Assembly (NCBI RefSeq): GCF_002975205.1
Contig: NZ_PCOC01000001.1
Location: 2,235,001 to 2,299,000 of the forward strand
DNA length: 64,000 bases
From: Ochrobactrum vermis
GTDB lineage: Bacteria > Pseudomonadota > Alphaproteobacteria > Rhizobiales > Rhizobiaceae
Direction of reading: 5' to 3'
The stretch's first letter is position 1; each line of letters opens with the position of its first letter. This document shows, piece after piece, positions 16,063 to 26,059 of the stretch. A program made the position numbers and the translations under genes. The notes under the pieces are model-generated. The model was not told the origin of the DNA. It did not search any database and saw nothing but the letters and a program-made list of their open reading frames with translations.

Positions 16063-17805
16063 TTACTGCGTCAGAGCGGCGCGCTGGCAAAGGACGCCAG
16101 TGACCTGCACGTCAGCCTCACCCAACTTGACACCGAGCAAGTCGAGAACTCCGAAAACCAGATTATCTATAACAGGCGCCACAGGCGTTAACAATAATCC
16201 TATCAAGCCCACCAAATCTCCCAATGGTAGCTTTATTATACCCAGTACGCTGAGATCTATATCTATATTCTTGAGAAGAGAACTTGAAAGAGAAGAAACC
16301 AAATCGCTCGAATACGCAGTTCTTATTTTTTTATTCTGGATGTCACTGTAGCTGAATGACAGTAGCGTCGTCTTTTGACCCAGATTCACTTCTGCTTTTG
16401 CGTCTAGGCTTAAAAGACTCCCGAATTTAAGCCCCAACACATATGGCTGCACGTCAGCTATACTTGTCTTGCTCACAGAAGGCTTCCGGTTCAAGTCGTA
16501 AAAGGAACTGACTTCACCAAGATAGACACCCACAATACCCGGCTTTGCCGCAATCGTGACATTAGCGCTCGTCGGGCCCAACGGACAACTTATACTTTTG
16601 AGTTCTCCTTCACCTGAAGCAATATCGATTGCTAGCGGCAGATTGAGATTGAGAAGTTCAACGCCAAGCAGCGGATTGCCCGATTGCCCCCCGACGCGGA
16701 TACCAAGTTGCAATCGAATCTGAGCTGTACGAACGAAAGAACCCGCTGCGCCAACCCGGAAAAAGGGAGTTTTTTGCGGTGGTTCTCCCACTATAACTTC
16801 TAAGGTAACGCCCAGCAGCCCGGGAACCTTCAACCCAGACGTAATATCGACTTGATGCTTACCTCCAATCATCACCGCTGCCGAAACCAGCTGCATAACA
16901 TTAGCGGTTATGTTGTATCCGGCTCCAGAGCCTATTGAGGCGTTAGCCAACGACCCAAGCCCCAGCAGCTTCCCGACCGGTAGTTTCGTAGCGAGGGCAG
17001 CTGCATCCCTACCCAGAATGCCGAGTGCCGCTTTCGCTGTCGGATTGTTCGTCACCACTTCAGCCAACACACTTGCCAGCATCCCGACCGAAACATCCGT
17101 GTTCAGCAGCTGATCATAAGTGCCAGCTGTTAGCCCTACTTTCGGGGCCAGCTTGTCGAGAAAACCGAGCAGGTTGATATCAGTTGCTGCAAGAGCATTG
17201 TAATCGACGAGCTTCAGATTAAGAGTGGTGCCCAACAGACCACCGAGAAGTCCGTTCAACACACTCTGATCGGTATTGAGGCTCAACAACCGCGAACCGA
17301 TGGAAAACGCGGCTTCTGCCTTTGTGGCCGCCATTCCGGTAGCGCCAAGCGCGGGGCGATTGAGGAATGCTTGACCGAAATAGAGATTGCCCGGACGTGC
17401 CAGCCGGACACGAACCGCATCAGGACTGGCCCCACCAGCCACGAAACGGTTTTCAACCGCACGGCTCTTATCCGGGAAATAGTTGCCCTTCTCCACCCAG
17501 ACACGCGTCTTGTTGTCGGTCTTTCCGTTGACGACAGATGGATCGTAGCTGCCTGTCATCAGCACCGGATCAAGACCGTTCGCCTGCAATTGCCGCAGCA
17601 CCGCATCGTTGGCCTGCGAAAGAGAAGCCGCGCCGGCGACGGCAGCAAAGTCAGCCATGCTCTGTAGCTGGCGCCGCTCCAGAAATAGCGAACTCGTGTC
17701 CACGCTGAAAGCTGCTATCGCCAGAAACAGTGGAGAAACCAGCGCCGCCATCGTCGCCAGATTACCGCCCCGTGCATGCAGGAAACGCGATACCAAACCC
17801 CGCAT
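16063..17805 (-). CDS. TadG-like pilus assembly protein
   Basis: This 580-residue protein has a TadG/pseudopilin-type N-terminus: a short basic leader, RGGNLATMAALVSPLFLAIA as the membrane segment (about 13-32), and the following FSVDTSSLFLERRQLQSMADFAAVAGAA, typical of TadG proteins. The rest (about 170-580) is a long alanine-, leucine- and glycine-rich extracytoplasmic domain without recognisable motifs. It is preceded by a TadE-like gene 20 nt upstream on the same strand. No cpa/tad secretion ATPase genes are in the window, so this is an orphan pair or works with a distant tad locus. Confidence 0.78.
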   Translation of the reverse strand: MRGLVSRFLHARGGNLATMAALVSPLFLAIAAFSVDTSSLFLERRQLQSMADFAAVAGAASLSQANDAVLRQLQANGLDPVLMTGSYDPSVVNGKTDNKTRVWVEKGNYFPDKSRAVENRFVAGGASPDAVRVRLARPGNLYFGQAFLNRPALGATGMAATKAEAAFSIGSRLLSLNTDQSVLNGLLGGLLGTTLNLKLVDYNALAATDINLLGFLDKLAPKVGLTAGTYDQLLNTDVSVGMLASVLAEVVTNNPTAKAALGILGRDAAALATKLPVGKLLGLGSLANASIGSGAGYNITANVMQLVSAAVMIGGKHQVDITSGLKVPGLLGVTLEVIVGEPPQKTPFFRVGAAGSFVRTAQIRLQLGIRVGGQSGNPLLGVELLNLNLPLAIDIASGEGELKSISCPLGPTSANVTIAAKPGIVGVYLGEVSSFYDLNRKPSVSKTSIADVQPYVLGLKFGSLLSLDAKAEVNLGQKTTLLSFSYSDIQNKKIRTAYSSDLVSSLSSSLLKNIDIDLSVLGIIKLPLGDLVGLIGLLLTPVAPVIDNLVFGVLDLLGVKLGEADVQVTGVLCQRAALTQ

Positions 17806-17825
17806 ATCGAATGCCCCAATCCGTG

Positions 17826-18323
17826 TCAGATTCCGCCAAGTCTTATTGTGGATGCCCTTGTGATCGTCGTGTCTGGGAGCGGCAGCCCCGTCATCAGGTT
17901 CCAGATCGGCAGATTTTCCGCATTGTAGCGGATCGTTACCGTGAACTGGTTCGGGTCCGACTGTGCATTATCGACATTCACCTGCATCTTTGCAGGATCG
18001 ATCAGTGAATATTTTGCCGCGTTCTTCTGGATATAGCTGGTCGCCAAGGTCTGCCGTTCCGACGGGTCGAGACCCGCCAGCGCGGTGCGCGTCGCATCAG
18101 CCGCAAGCTGCTGTACCGCATTGGCAACCCCAAGATAGAGACCGAAGGCGATCATCCCCATCAGGATTAAAAGAAAAACCGGTGCCAATATTGCAAATTC
18201 GACCGCTGCCGTGCCGCTTTTATTTCGATTGAAAAACAACAACGAAGGTATTCTTCGAAACAAGTTCGGAAACCTGTTCGATACGAATAAAAGCCTTTTT
18301 CGCCCCATAATAAGGTAAGCCAT
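17826..18323 (-). CDS. TadE-like pilus assembly protein
   Basis: This 165-residue protein has the TadE-like signature: basic leader, RNKSGTAAVEFAILAPVFLL (about 33-52) with the conserved glutamate of the pseudopilin type, continuing into a membrane helix. A periplasmic domain follows with LAADATRTALAGLDPSERQ. I chose ATG 18323 because the Shine-Dalgarno GGGAGGGCAA stands directly before it; the open frame extends upstream to 18380. It is co-directional with the TadG-like gene. These minor pilins help assemble Flp pili in alphaproteobacteria. Confidence 0.8.
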   Translation of the reverse strand: MAYLIMGRKRLLFVSNRFPNLFRRIPSLLFFNRNKSGTAAVEFAILAPVFLLILMGMIAFGLYLGVANAVQQLAADATRTALAGLDPSERQTLATSYIQKNAAKYSLIDPAKMQVNVDNAQSDPNQFTVTIRYNAENLPIWNLMTGLPLPDTTITRASTIRLGGI

Positions 18324-18821
18324 TTGCCCTCCCGTCCAAGAGCATTGAAACCTTATTTCCATGCCAGTTCGAAACAACATGCATCATGCATGCGCCGACC
18401 ATCCGCTTTCGCAGACAGATCACGTCCTGAATTCTTTTATCTACTTTCAGATTGTGGTTTCCCGATCTTATTCAATCAGGATATAATTTAAGAACACTTA
18501 ATTACTGACATCAGTGTTTTTCCATTGGCAAATTCATAAAGAATAACTGCAAGTTGTATCTTTATGCCAACTTTGCTCGCTTCATTGCTTGCTGTGTGTT
18601 GGACTGCCGAGAGCGACGGGGAAACGGCCAGCCTTTGTTTCATCGGCAATTGTTGCATGACAAATAATTAAGATGAAATCTTGAGCGGAGAAGCATAGAT
18701 ATCCAGCTAGCAATTCATGGCTGACAAGGGCTGTCTCGCTTTGGTTGTATGCGGCAGAAAATTTTGCGGGGCATAACAATAAATCTCCGAAATGAGATTC
18801 TGAAAGCTTGAGGGTTTGACG
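18324..18821. other. Intergenic region between tadE-like and macA-like genes
   Basis: This AT-rich 500-nt gap separates two divergent units. No convincing gene is seen. It contains TTTAAGAACACTTAA (about 18488), a palindrome with TTAA half sites only 6 nt apart, one short of a CtrA box. Confidence 0.5.
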
Positions 18822-20069
18822 GTGCTTACATCTTCCGATTCTTCCAAAACCGGGCAGCGAACGGCACCTTCGCAAAAGCGTGCGCGCAGCAAGGCGCGCC
18901 GCTGGTGGCTGTGGCTTCCCGTCGCGGCAATCGTGGCTGGCGCGGGTTGGTATTTTTACGGCTCGGGCGAAGCGGGCGGCCAGAAAACGAGCTATCTCGC
19001 CGAAACAGTCACGCGCGGCGATATTGAAAACGCCATTACCGCTGTCGGGACGCTCAGTGCACTGCGCAGCATCAATGTCGGCGCGCAGGTCTCCGGCCAG
19101 CTCAAAAGCGTGAAGGTCGAAGTGGGCGATCAGGTCAAGCAAGGCCAGCTTATCGCCGAAATCGACCCTTCGCCTTTCGAAAAGAAGGTGGAAATATCAA
19201 GCGCCCAGCTCGATAATCTCAAGGCGCAGCTTCTGAGCAAGGAAGCCCAACTGACGCTGAAAAAAGCCAATGCGGCGCGCCAGCGCTCGCTGCTGGCCAC
19301 GCGCGGCGTATCGCAATCCACGGTCGATCAGGCCGATGCCGATCTCGCCATGGCCGATGCCGACGTCAAGGCGCTTGGCGCGCAGATCCGCCAGCAGGAA
19401 GCCCAGCTCGCCAGCGACAAGGTCGATTTCGGCTACACCAAGATCTACAGCCCCATGGAAGGCACGGTCGTCGATCAGGCCGCCAAGGAAGGCGAAACGC
19501 TGAATGCGGTACAGAGCGCACCGACCATCGTTACCGTGGCCGACCTCAAGGTCATGACGGTGGAAGCACAGGTTTCGGAGGCTGACATCGGCAGGTTGAA
19601 GCCCGGTATGCCGGTCTACTTCACCCTGCTCGGCCAGCCGGAAAAGCGTTTTACCGGCACACTGCGTCAGATCAAGCCGACGCCTGCGACAGAGAACAAT
19701 GTTGTGCTTTATTATGCGCTGTTCGACGTCCCCAACCCGACCGGCGAACTGATGATCAATATGAGCACACAGGTCTATTTCATTCTCGATGAGGCGAAGG
19801 ACGTATTGGTCGTCCCCTCTTCAGCGCTGAATTACAAGCGGGAGGGTGCCCAGAACCAGAAAGGCAAGCCGCAGATTTCGGTCAAGGTCGTGAGCGATAA
19901 CGGTTCGATCACTGAGCGCCAGGTTCAGATCGGCGTGCGCAATCGCGTGCAGACCGAGATCAAGAGCGGTCTTGAGGAAGGCGACAAGGTCGTCGTTACC
20001 AGCGCTTCCAGCGGAGCTGAAGCTGCCGCAGGACAGCGTGGCCGCCGGCCCGGCATGCGTCTGTTTTGA
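18822..20069 (+). CDS. macA: MacA-like periplasmic adaptor (membrane fusion protein)
   Basis: This is the adaptor subunit of a tripartite MacAB-type exporter. The 415-residue protein has a basic N-terminus, a single membrane helix ([20 protein letters not shown], about 28-47) and barrel-sandwich halves around [22 protein letters not shown] and [19 protein letters not shown]. Between them is a long alpha-hairpin coiled coil (about 128-200), followed by a beta-barrel domain. GTG 18822 lies 8 nt after GAGG. A TTG two codons earlier is too close to that site. It overlaps macB. The substrate is unknown; MacAB systems export macrolides, peptides or lipids. Confidence 0.88.
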   Translation: MLTSSDSSKTGQRTAPSQKRARSKARRWWLWLPVAAIVAGAGWYFYGSGEAGGQKTSYLAETVTRGDIENAITAVGTLSALRSINVGAQVSGQLKSVKVEVGDQVKQGQLIAEIDPSPFEKKVEISSAQLDNLKAQLLSKEAQLTLKKANAARQRSLLATRGVSQSTVDQADADLAMADADVKALGAQIRQQEAQLASDKVDFGYTKIYSPMEGTVVDQAAKEGETLNAVQSAPTIVTVADLKVMTVEAQVSEADIGRLKPGMPVYFTLLGQPEKRFTGTLRQIKPTPATENNVVLYYALFDVPNPTGELMINMSTQVYFILDEAKDVLVVPSSALNYKREGAQNQKGKPQISVKVVSDNGSITERQVQIGVRNRVQTEIKSGLEEGDKVVVTSASSGAEAAAGQRGRRPGMRLF

Positions 20070-22039
20070 TGAACCGCCCCATGTCCGACAGTCCTATGAC
20101 CGACACACCACTCATCAGGCTGGATGATATCCGCAAGACCTATCACAATGGTGACCTTGCCGTTGAGGTGCTGCATGGCATCACGCTCGATATTCAGGCC
20201 GGCGAATTCGTCGCGATCATGGGCGCGTCCGGTTCCGGCAAATCGACGCTGATGAACATTCTGGGCTGTCTCGACAGCCCGAGCGGCGGGCAATATCTGC
20301 TCGATGGCGAGGACGTCTCGACACTGGACGCCGACGCGTTGGCAACGTTGCGCCGCCGCACTTTCGGCTTCGTCTTCCAGAGCTACAACCTCATCTCGAC
20401 CTCAACGGCACAGGAAAACGTCGAAGTGCCCGCGATCTATGCGGGCCTGCCCGCATCGGAGCGCCATGCGCGTGCCGCTGAACTGCTCAACTCGCTGAAA
20501 CTCGGCGACCGCCTCGATCATCGTCCGAACCAGCTTTCCGGCGGCCAGCAACAGCGCGTTTCCATCGCCCGCGCCCTCATGAATGGCGGGCGCATCATCC
20601 TCGCCGACGAACCGACCGGCGCACTCGACAGCCAGAGCGGCGAGGACGTGATGGAGCTGCTGCGCTCCATGCACCAGCAGGGGCACACGGTCATCGTCAT
20701 CACGCATGCCCGCGAGGTGGCCGAACGCGCCGACCGGCTGATCGAAATCCGTGACGGCCAGATACTCTCCGACACCGTAAAGCGCGCCATTCCCGATACA
20801 CAGGCCCCGTTCCGACTGCAGAAGAGCCTTGAAGGCAATTCCGCCCGCATCGCCGACATTTCGGAAGCGGTGAAGATGGCAATGCGTGCCTTGCGGGCCA
20901 ATATCTTCCGAACCGTCCTCACCTTGCTCGGCATCATCATCGGCGTCAGCTCCGTGGTGACGATGCTCGCCATCGGCACCGGCGCGCAAAACTCCATTCT
21001 CGACCGCATCAATGCCATGGGCACCGATCTCATTCTGGTGCGCCCGTCTATGGCGGGTTTTCGCGGGACTGGCCAGATAGCAACGCTGATCCCCGAAGAC
21101 GCCACCGCCATTCTGGAACTGCCGAACATCAGAACCGCTGTCCCGGAAGTCACCGGCACGGTGACGCTGCGGCGTGGCAATGTCGACTACCAGTCGCAGG
21201 CAAACGGGACTGTCCCTGCCTTCTCGGAAGCCAAATCGTGGAAGGTCGCGACAGGTGATTTCATCAGCCAGAGCGATATGGACAATTATGCGCCCGTCGC
21301 AGTACTCGGCACCACGGTCGTCAAGACGCTGTTTCCCGACGGCAGCAATCCGATCGGCCAATATATCCTGATCCAGAAGATTCCATTCCAGGTGATCGGA
21401 ACACTGGAACCGAAGGGCGCCGGTTTCGGCGGCTCGGATCAGGACGATGTGGTGATCGTACCGCTCTCGACCGGCAATCTGCGGCTGTTCGGCCAGAAAT
21501 ATGTGCGCACCATCACCGTGCAGGTGAAGGATTCCGACCTCATCAACACAACGCAGGAACAGATTCAGGACCTGCTCGACCAGCGTCACAAGAAGCGCGA
21601 CACGATGATAACCAACATGTCCTCCATCCGCGAGGACGCGACGGCGATGGGCAACACGATGACGCTGTTTCTGGGATCCGTGGCCGCGATCTCGCTTCTG
21701 GTCGGCGGCATCGGCGTCATGAACATCATGCTGGTGAGCGTGACCGAGCGCACCCGCGAGATCGGCGTACGGATGGCGACGGGTGCACGGCGGCGCGATA
21801 TCCTGCTGCAGTTCATCACCGAGGCGCTGACCGTGTCGGCCATCGGCGGTGCATTTGGCGTCGTGATCGGGCTGGGCGCCGCCGCCATCGCGGGCTGGGC
21901 CGGCCTCTCGGTCGGCTACAGCGTCGGCCCCGTCCTGCTGGCCTTCGCCTGCGCTTTCGCCACCGGCTTGATCTTCGGCTTCCTGCCAGCACGCAAGGCT
22001 TCTCGCCTGCTGCCCGCTGTGGCACTGTCATCCGAATAG
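20069..22039 (+). CDS. macB: MacB-like ABC transporter (ATPase-permease fusion)
   Basis: The inner-membrane partner of the MacA-like adaptor has 656 residues. The N-terminal ATPase domain (about 10-235) shows Walker [10 protein letters not shown], the signature LSGGQQQR and Walker [15 protein letters not shown] linker leads to a first membrane helix (about 290: [19 protein letters not shown]), then the large periplasmic domain (about 310-530). Three C-terminal helices carry the FtsX motif with [20 protein letters not shown]. The ATG at 20069 overlaps the macA stop in TGATG. No outer-membrane TolC gene adjoins it. Confidence 0.92.
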   Translation: MNRPMSDSPMTDTPLIRLDDIRKTYHNGDLAVEVLHGITLDIQAGEFVAIMGASGSGKSTLMNILGCLDSPSGGQYLLDGEDVSTLDADALATLRRRTFGFVFQSYNLISTSTAQENVEVPAIYAGLPASERHARAAELLNSLKLGDRLDHRPNQLSGGQQQRVSIARALMNGGRIILADEPTGALDSQSGEDVMELLRSMHQQGHTVIVITHAREVAERADRLIEIRDGQILSDTVKRAIPDTQAPFRLQKSLEGNSARIADISEAVKMAMRALRANIFRTVLTLLGIIIGVSSVVTMLAIGTGAQNSILDRINAMGTDLILVRPSMAGFRGTGQIATLIPEDATAILELPNIRTAVPEVTGTVTLRRGNVDYQSQANGTVPAFSEAKSWKVATGDFISQSDMDNYAPVAVLGTTVVKTLFPDGSNPIGQYILIQKIPFQVIGTLEPKGAGFGGSDQDDVVIVPLSTGNLRLFGQKYVRTITVQVKDSDLINTTQEQIQDLLDQRHKKRDTMITNMSSIREDATAMGNTMTLFLGSVAAISLLVGGIGVMNIMLVSVTERTREIGVRMATGARRRDILLQFITEALTVSAIGGAFGVVIGLGAAAIAGWAGLSVGYSVGPVLLAFACAFATGLIFGFLPARKASRLLPAVALSSE

Positions 22040-22067
22040 CAAATTCGGACTGGAAAGCTGTGCATCG

Positions 22068-22844
22068 ATGATTCTTCCCAAGCGAGGCTTGTTCGCTGTC
22101 GCCATAATGTCTGCAGCGATGGTGGCCCTGACCCAGCCCGGCCGTACGGAAAGCTGCAATCGCGAAGCCTTTGAAAATACAAATTATATCATCTGCGATG
22201 CCAAGGCCGACGGCACAGGCTTGCATCTGTTCTGGACAAATGCCGACGACGAGCCCTATCGCAATTTTTCGAAAGTAGCCGACGCCGCAGCAAGCCGTGA
22301 GCAAAAGCTGGTTTTCGCGCTTAATGCCGGAATGTATCAGCCTGATTTTTCGCCAATGGGCCTCTATGTCGAAGACGGCCGCGAGCTTCGCCCGGCAAGC
22401 AAGACGACGCCCGCCCATCGCTCCGGCCCCGTGCCGAACTTCTACAAAAAACCGAACGGCATCTTTTATCTCGGCGACAGGGGCGCGGAAATCCTGCCGA
22501 CAGACCGTTTCCTAAAACAAAAGATCAAACCTCGGCTCGCGACCCAGTCGGGGCCGATGCTGGTTATCCGCGACAGGATCAATCCGATTTTCATCGTTGG
22601 CTCCACAGACAAGACCCGGCGCAGCGGCGTCGGCGTTTGCAGTGGCAGCGCGATCCGATTCGCGGTCAGCGAAGATGCCGTCAATTTCCACGACTTCGCA
22701 AAATTGTTTCGAGACCATCTCAAATGCCCGAACGCCTTGTTTCTGGACGGTGGCGGCGGTGCAGGCATCTACGTTCCAGCACTGGAGCGGAATGACATAT
22801 CCTGGCACGGCGGTTATGGCCCGATCTTCGGGCTTGTGAAGTGA
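22068..22844 (+). CDS. Phosphodiester glycosidase family protein (DUF2233/NAGPA-like)
   Basis: This exported protein has 258 residues with a signal peptide (about 1-27: GLFAVAIMSAAMVALTQPG). The DUF2233/NAGPA fold is suggested by LVFALNAGMYQPDFSPMGLY (about 86-105), PNGIFYLGD (about 126) and LFLDGGGGAGIYVP (about 222-235). In the family these residues form the active site for cleaving sugar phosphodiesters. It lies 28 nt after macB and is probably in the same transcript, so it could act on an envelope glycan or on a product handled by the exporter. The substrate is unknown. Confidence 0.82.
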   Translation: MILPKRGLFAVAIMSAAMVALTQPGRTESCNREAFENTNYIICDAKADGTGLHLFWTNADDEPYRNFSKVADAAASREQKLVFALNAGMYQPDFSPMGLYVEDGRELRPASKTTPAHRSGPVPNFYKKPNGIFYLGDRGAEILPTDRFLKQKIKPRLATQSGPMLVIRDRINPIFIVGSTDKTRRSGVGVCSGSAIRFAVSEDAVNFHDFAKLFRDHLKCPNALFLDGGGGAGIYVPALERNDISWHGGYGPIFGLVK

Positions 22845-22918
22845 TGTGTATCCGGCAGAAAGTGAAAAAGCCGATCTGAATCCAAACCGGCCTTTCAGAT
22901 CATGCTTGCTGTACCAGC

Positions 22919-23890
22919 TTACTTGAACAGTAGCGGCAAGGTGATCGGCATACGCGCCTTGGCAATTGCTGCTGGCGGCGCGGGCACAGGTGAAGCTCGA
23001 CGCGCGGCTTCCAGTGCAAGCTGGTCAACCTCTGGATTACCAGATGACCCCGCCAACTTGACCGAAAGCACGTTGCCGGAAGGATCAATCACGAAGTTGA
23101 TGACCACGCGTCCTTTCGCGTTGCGTGCCTTACGCTGCATGAAACGCGTGTTGCGCGCCATATGAGAGTTCATTTTCGCCTGCCATTTGTTGGAGGCGAC
23201 GCCTGCCGACGCCGAATTCTCGCCTCGGCGATTCGCGGCAGCCTTCTCACCCGCGTCCACATCCATGCGCGGTGCGCTTGCCTGGCGGGTTTCCGGTGCC
23301 TTTTCAGCCTTCTTGGGCTTGGGCTTTTCGACCTTGGGCTGCTTCGGCTTTTCCGGCTTCGGTTTTTCAACCTTTTTCGGTTCTGGCTTCGGATCCGGTT
23401 TAGGCTCTGGCTTCACTTCCGGCTTTTCGACCGGCAGCGGAACAGCAACTTCGGGCTTTTCTGCCTCGACGACATCCGGAACGACGTCTTCCGGCTCCTG
23501 AACAGCCTGTGGCTGAGGCTCGGGCGGCTTCACCTCTTCCGGTTCTGGCGGTGCCGGCTCTTCCTGCTGCGGTTCGGGCTGCGGGGTCGGTTCCGGCTCA
23601 ACCTGTTCCTGCGGTGCTTCAGCCGTTTCAGGCTGGGCTTCTTCCGCAACCTGTTCTTCCATTGGCGCTTCAGGCTCCGGCGCAAGTTCCACCACCATGG
23701 CGGCGACCTGCGAGCCATCGGGCTGATCGTCTTCCTGTGCCATATGGATAGCATAGGCACCGGCCGCATGAACCGTCAGAACAAGAATGCCCGCACCGAG
23801 CCAACGTCCCGCATCATGCCAGAAGGAATGATGATGGTTGTCGGCGGAAGCCGCCTTTACCGGGGGATGGTCGGGCGGAAGTGCATTCAT
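22919..23890 (-). CDS. tonB: TonB family energy transducer
   Basis: TonB couples the inner-membrane proton motive force to outer-membrane receptors. The 323-residue protein has an N-terminal membrane helix (about 30-49: WLGAGILVLTVHAAGAYAIH). A long proline/glutamate/lysine-rich spacer spans the periplasm (about 68-205, repeated KPEP and EPKP units). The C-terminal TonB domain (about 230-323) includes NAKGRVVINFVIDPSGNVLS. It is the third gene of an exbB-exbD-tonB operon and overlaps exbD by 4 nt. In Brucella relatives this system serves iron and heme receptors; no receptor is in the window. Confidence 0.92.
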   Translation of the reverse strand: MNALPPDHPPVKAASADNHHHSFWHDAGRWLGAGILVLTVHAAGAYAIHMAQEDDQPDGSQVAAMVVELAPEPEAPMEEQVAEEAQPETAEAPQEQVEPEPTPQPEPQQEEPAPPEPEEVKPPEPQPQAVQEPEDVVPDVVEAEKPEVAVPLPVEKPEVKPEPKPDPKPEPKKVEKPKPEKPKQPKVEKPKPKKAEKAPETRQASAPRMDVDAGEKAAANRRGENSASAGVASNKWQAKMNSHMARNTRFMQRKARNAKGRVVINFVIDPSGNVLSVKLAGSSGNPEVDQLALEAARRASPVPAPPAAIAKARMPITLPLLFK

Positions 23891-24384
23891 TGCGCGGCTC
23901 CCTGCACGGCAGGCGTTTGCGAGGCGGGGACCGGTTGCGCAGGTGCAGTTCCGGTCTGGTCAGCGCCGACAGTTTCAAGACCGACCAGCGCAATCTTCAG
24001 ATAACCGGCTTCGCGCAGAAGATTCATCACGCGCATCAACTCGCCATAGCCGACATTCTTGTCGGCGCGCAGAAAGATGCGGGCTTCCTTGTTTTTCTCG
24101 GACAGGCCGTCGAGCGCTACACCGAGACGCTCGCGCGCAACAGTGTCATTGCCGACACTGATGCTGAGATCGTCCTTCAGCGTCACATAAAGCGGCTTGT
24201 CGGGACGCGGCGCGGGCGCTGCCGTCGAGGCAGGCAGATCCACCTTCACATCCACAGTAGCCAGCGGTGCTGCCACCATGAAAATGATGAGCAGAACCAG
24301 CATGACGTCGATGAAGGGCGTTACATTGATCTCGTGGTTCAGCTCGAGATCGTCACCGCCGCTTTCGCGAACTTTACCAGCCAT
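23887..24384 (-). CDS. exbD: ExbD energy-transducing protein
   Basis: ExbD is part of the ExbB-ExbD proton channel that energises TonB. The 165-residue protein has the conserved HEINVTPFIDVMLVLLIIFM (about 16-35), in which the membrane aspartate carries protons. The periplasmic domain ends with KNVGYGELMRVMNLLREAGY and a long proline/alanine tail. ATG 24384 begins MAGKVRESGG; the frame is open further upstream but overlaps exbB. There is a 4-nt gap after exbB and a 4-nt overlap with tonB. Confidence 0.93.
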   Translation of the reverse strand: MAGKVRESGGDDLELNHEINVTPFIDVMLVLLIIFMVAAPLATVDVKVDLPASTAAPAPRPDKPLYVTLKDDLSISVGNDTVARERLGVALDGLSEKNKEARIFLRADKNVGYGELMRVMNLLREAGYLKIALVGLETVGADQTGTAPAQPVPASQTPAVQGAAQ

Positions 24385-24388
24385 GGTG

Positions 24389-25387
24389 CTACTCCGCTGC
24401 GTGCAGCGTGCCTTCACGCACGCCTGCCGTCCTGAAATCGAGGTCGCGACTGACAAGACGCTCGACCCCTGCCGAAGCATCGGCGAGCAGCGAGCGGTAG
24501 CCGGTGATGGAACGGGCGAACACGTTATAGATAACCACGGCGGGGATAGCAGCGACGAGACCAATGGCAGTCGCGAGCAGTGCTTCGGCAATACCCGGCG
24601 CCACGACAGCGAGGTTTGTCGTCTGCGCCTGACTGATATTGATGAACGAATTCATGATGCCCCAGACGGTGCCGAACAGACCGACGAAAGGCGCAATCGA
24701 ACCGACGGTCGCAAGAAGGCCAGTGCCCTTGGAAAGGCGACGTCCAGCCTTCGCTTCGATGCGCGACAGGCGTGAAGAAACGCGTTCCTTAAGACCTTCG
24801 CCACCCGCACGTGCCAGCGCAGGCCCCGAAAGGCGAACCTCATCTTCTGCGGCGCGGACGAGGATTGCACCCGGTCCCTTGGCGCCGTCCAGCGAACGGA
24901 CGGCTTCGGCAAGCGTTGCCGAATGGCCGATAATCTTCAATGCCTTGGTTGCACGGCGGCGCGCACCGGCCAGTTCAAGCGATTTGGCAACCCAGATCGT
25001 CCAGGTGGCCAGCGAAGCGATCGCCAGACCGATCATCACGGCCTTCACGACCCAGTCGGCAGCCATGAACATTCCCCATGGCGACAGATCGTGTGGGAGG
25101 ATCAGACCGTTCTCGCTTTCGACAGGTGCGGCAGCAGACGCAGTGGTCTGGGACTGGATCAACTCAGGAGAAGGTGCCGCAGCCGGGGCGGTCGCTGCGG
25201 GAGCTGGCGCTCCCGGTTCGTTCGCAGGCGCTGTATTGGCTGGAGCCGGGCTGGAAGGTGCTTCCGCCGTGGGGGCCGCCGGGGCATTCGTCGAGGGGGA
25301 TACATCCTGGGCCAATGCAGAAGCCGCACCCAGCAAGCCGATGCCCATCGCCGCAGCCATGAAGCCTTTTCGCCAGAAACCAGTCAT
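24389..25387 (-). CDS. exbB: ExbB (MotA/TolQ/ExbB proton channel family)
   Basis: The proton-channel partner of ExbD and TonB has 332 residues. A signal-like N-terminus (about 1-28) precedes a long alanine/proline-rich periplasmic segment (about 30-95) before the first membrane helix near 105. This N-terminal extension is common to the rhizobial ExbB type. The MotA/TolQ/ExbB domain carries GLLATVGSIAPFVGLFGTVWGIMNSF (helix 2 region) and LAVVAPGIAEALLATAIGLVAAIPAV (helix 3). ATG 25387 follows AAAGGCG. It is first in the operon. Confidence 0.92.
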   Translation of the reverse strand: MTGFWRKGFMAAAMGIGLLGAASALAQDVSPSTNAPAAPTAEAPSSPAPANTAPANEPGAPAPAATAPAAAPSPELIQSQTTASAAAPVESENGLILPHDLSPWGMFMAADWVVKAVMIGLAIASLATWTIWVAKSLELAGARRRATKALKIIGHSATLAEAVRSLDGAKGPGAILVRAAEDEVRLSGPALARAGGEGLKERVSSRLSRIEAKAGRRLSKGTGLLATVGSIAPFVGLFGTVWGIMNSFINISQAQTTNLAVVAPGIAEALLATAIGLVAAIPAVVIYNVFARSITGYRSLLADASAGVERLVSRDLDFRTAGVREGTLHAAE

Positions 25388-25709
25388 TTTGATCGCCTTT
25401 TGATTGTTCAAATCCGCGCGCACATGACTAAACCCTCATGCAGGCCGTCGCACCGCTTGTTGGGCCTCTTCTTAACTCCCAATAATATGATGGCGCAAGT
25501 CATGTTTTCATTTTCGAGGCGATTTCGTCCCGCAGTCCAAGGATATGCGAACATTTTTCGGCTCTCAACTTTTTGCCAGTTGCACATTCACGCCAAATCA
25601 GAACTGATATGGTTAACCGAAGCGCCTGAGGGTTGGATCTAAAAACAAATTCCGGGTGCGCGGGAGGAAATGCAGTTCCGCTCAGACCGGATTTCTGGAG
25701 GACATGCCA
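25388..25709. other. Intergenic region upstream of exbB
   Basis: This 320-nt divergent gap should contain the exbB promoter. I saw no Irr (TTTAGAA..TTCTAA) or Mur-like (TGCAA..TTGCA) palindrome in it, and no repeat element. Confidence 0.5.
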
Positions 25710-25868
25710 ATGATGCTCAAGGATATCCAGACGCTTGAACATGCGGCACGCACTGCCATGGCAGGAAATGACGATCCGCTGCCGGTACAACAGCGTTCAT
25801 TGAAGCCGACACATGTAGGACTGGCCTTTATCATGCTGGCCGGTGCGGCTTATCTGCTGCTGGCCTGA
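25710..25868 (+). CDS. Small single-pass membrane protein, unknown
   Basis: This 52-residue protein begins MMLKDIQTLEHAARTAMAGN and ends in a membrane helix (HVGLAFIMLAGAAYLLLA). ATGs at 25704, 25710 and 25713 compete. TGGAGG at 25696-25701 is best spaced for 25710. It is not recognised. It stands in front of the stress-related PRC-barrel gene but has no EcfG-type promoter of its own. Confidence 0.55.
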   Translation: MMLKDIQTLEHAARTAMAGNDDPLPVQQRSLKPTHVGLAFIMLAGAAYLLLA

Positions 25869-25967
25869 ACCGCAGATCTGCAACTCTAAAGCGCGCTCGC
25901 CACGGTTTCGCCACTGCGACGACATGAGTTTCACAATTCTGACGCTAGAATAACACAGACTTTGAGC

Positions 25968-25992
25968 GGAACGGAAAGCGTTTCCCCTCGTT
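25968..25992 (+). promoter_or_regulatory. EcfG-type promoter for the PRC-barrel gene
   Basis: -35 GGAAC (25968-25972), 16-nt spacer, -10 CGTT (25989-25992). This is a perfect match to the alphaproteobacterial general stress sigma factor consensus. It lies 67 nt before the ATG at 26060. Confidence 0.8.
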
Positions 25993-26059
25993 TTTTCTCC
26001 TGTTGACGGCGAGATTGCCTCTCGCCTTCGGTTTGCCTTAATTACCGACAGGAGTTTCC

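Noticed and set aside
18488..18502. TTAA-N6-TTAA as a CtrA site for tadE
   Set aside because: The spacer is 6 instead of 7 nt, so I did not call it, although Tad genes are CtrA targets in Caulobacter.
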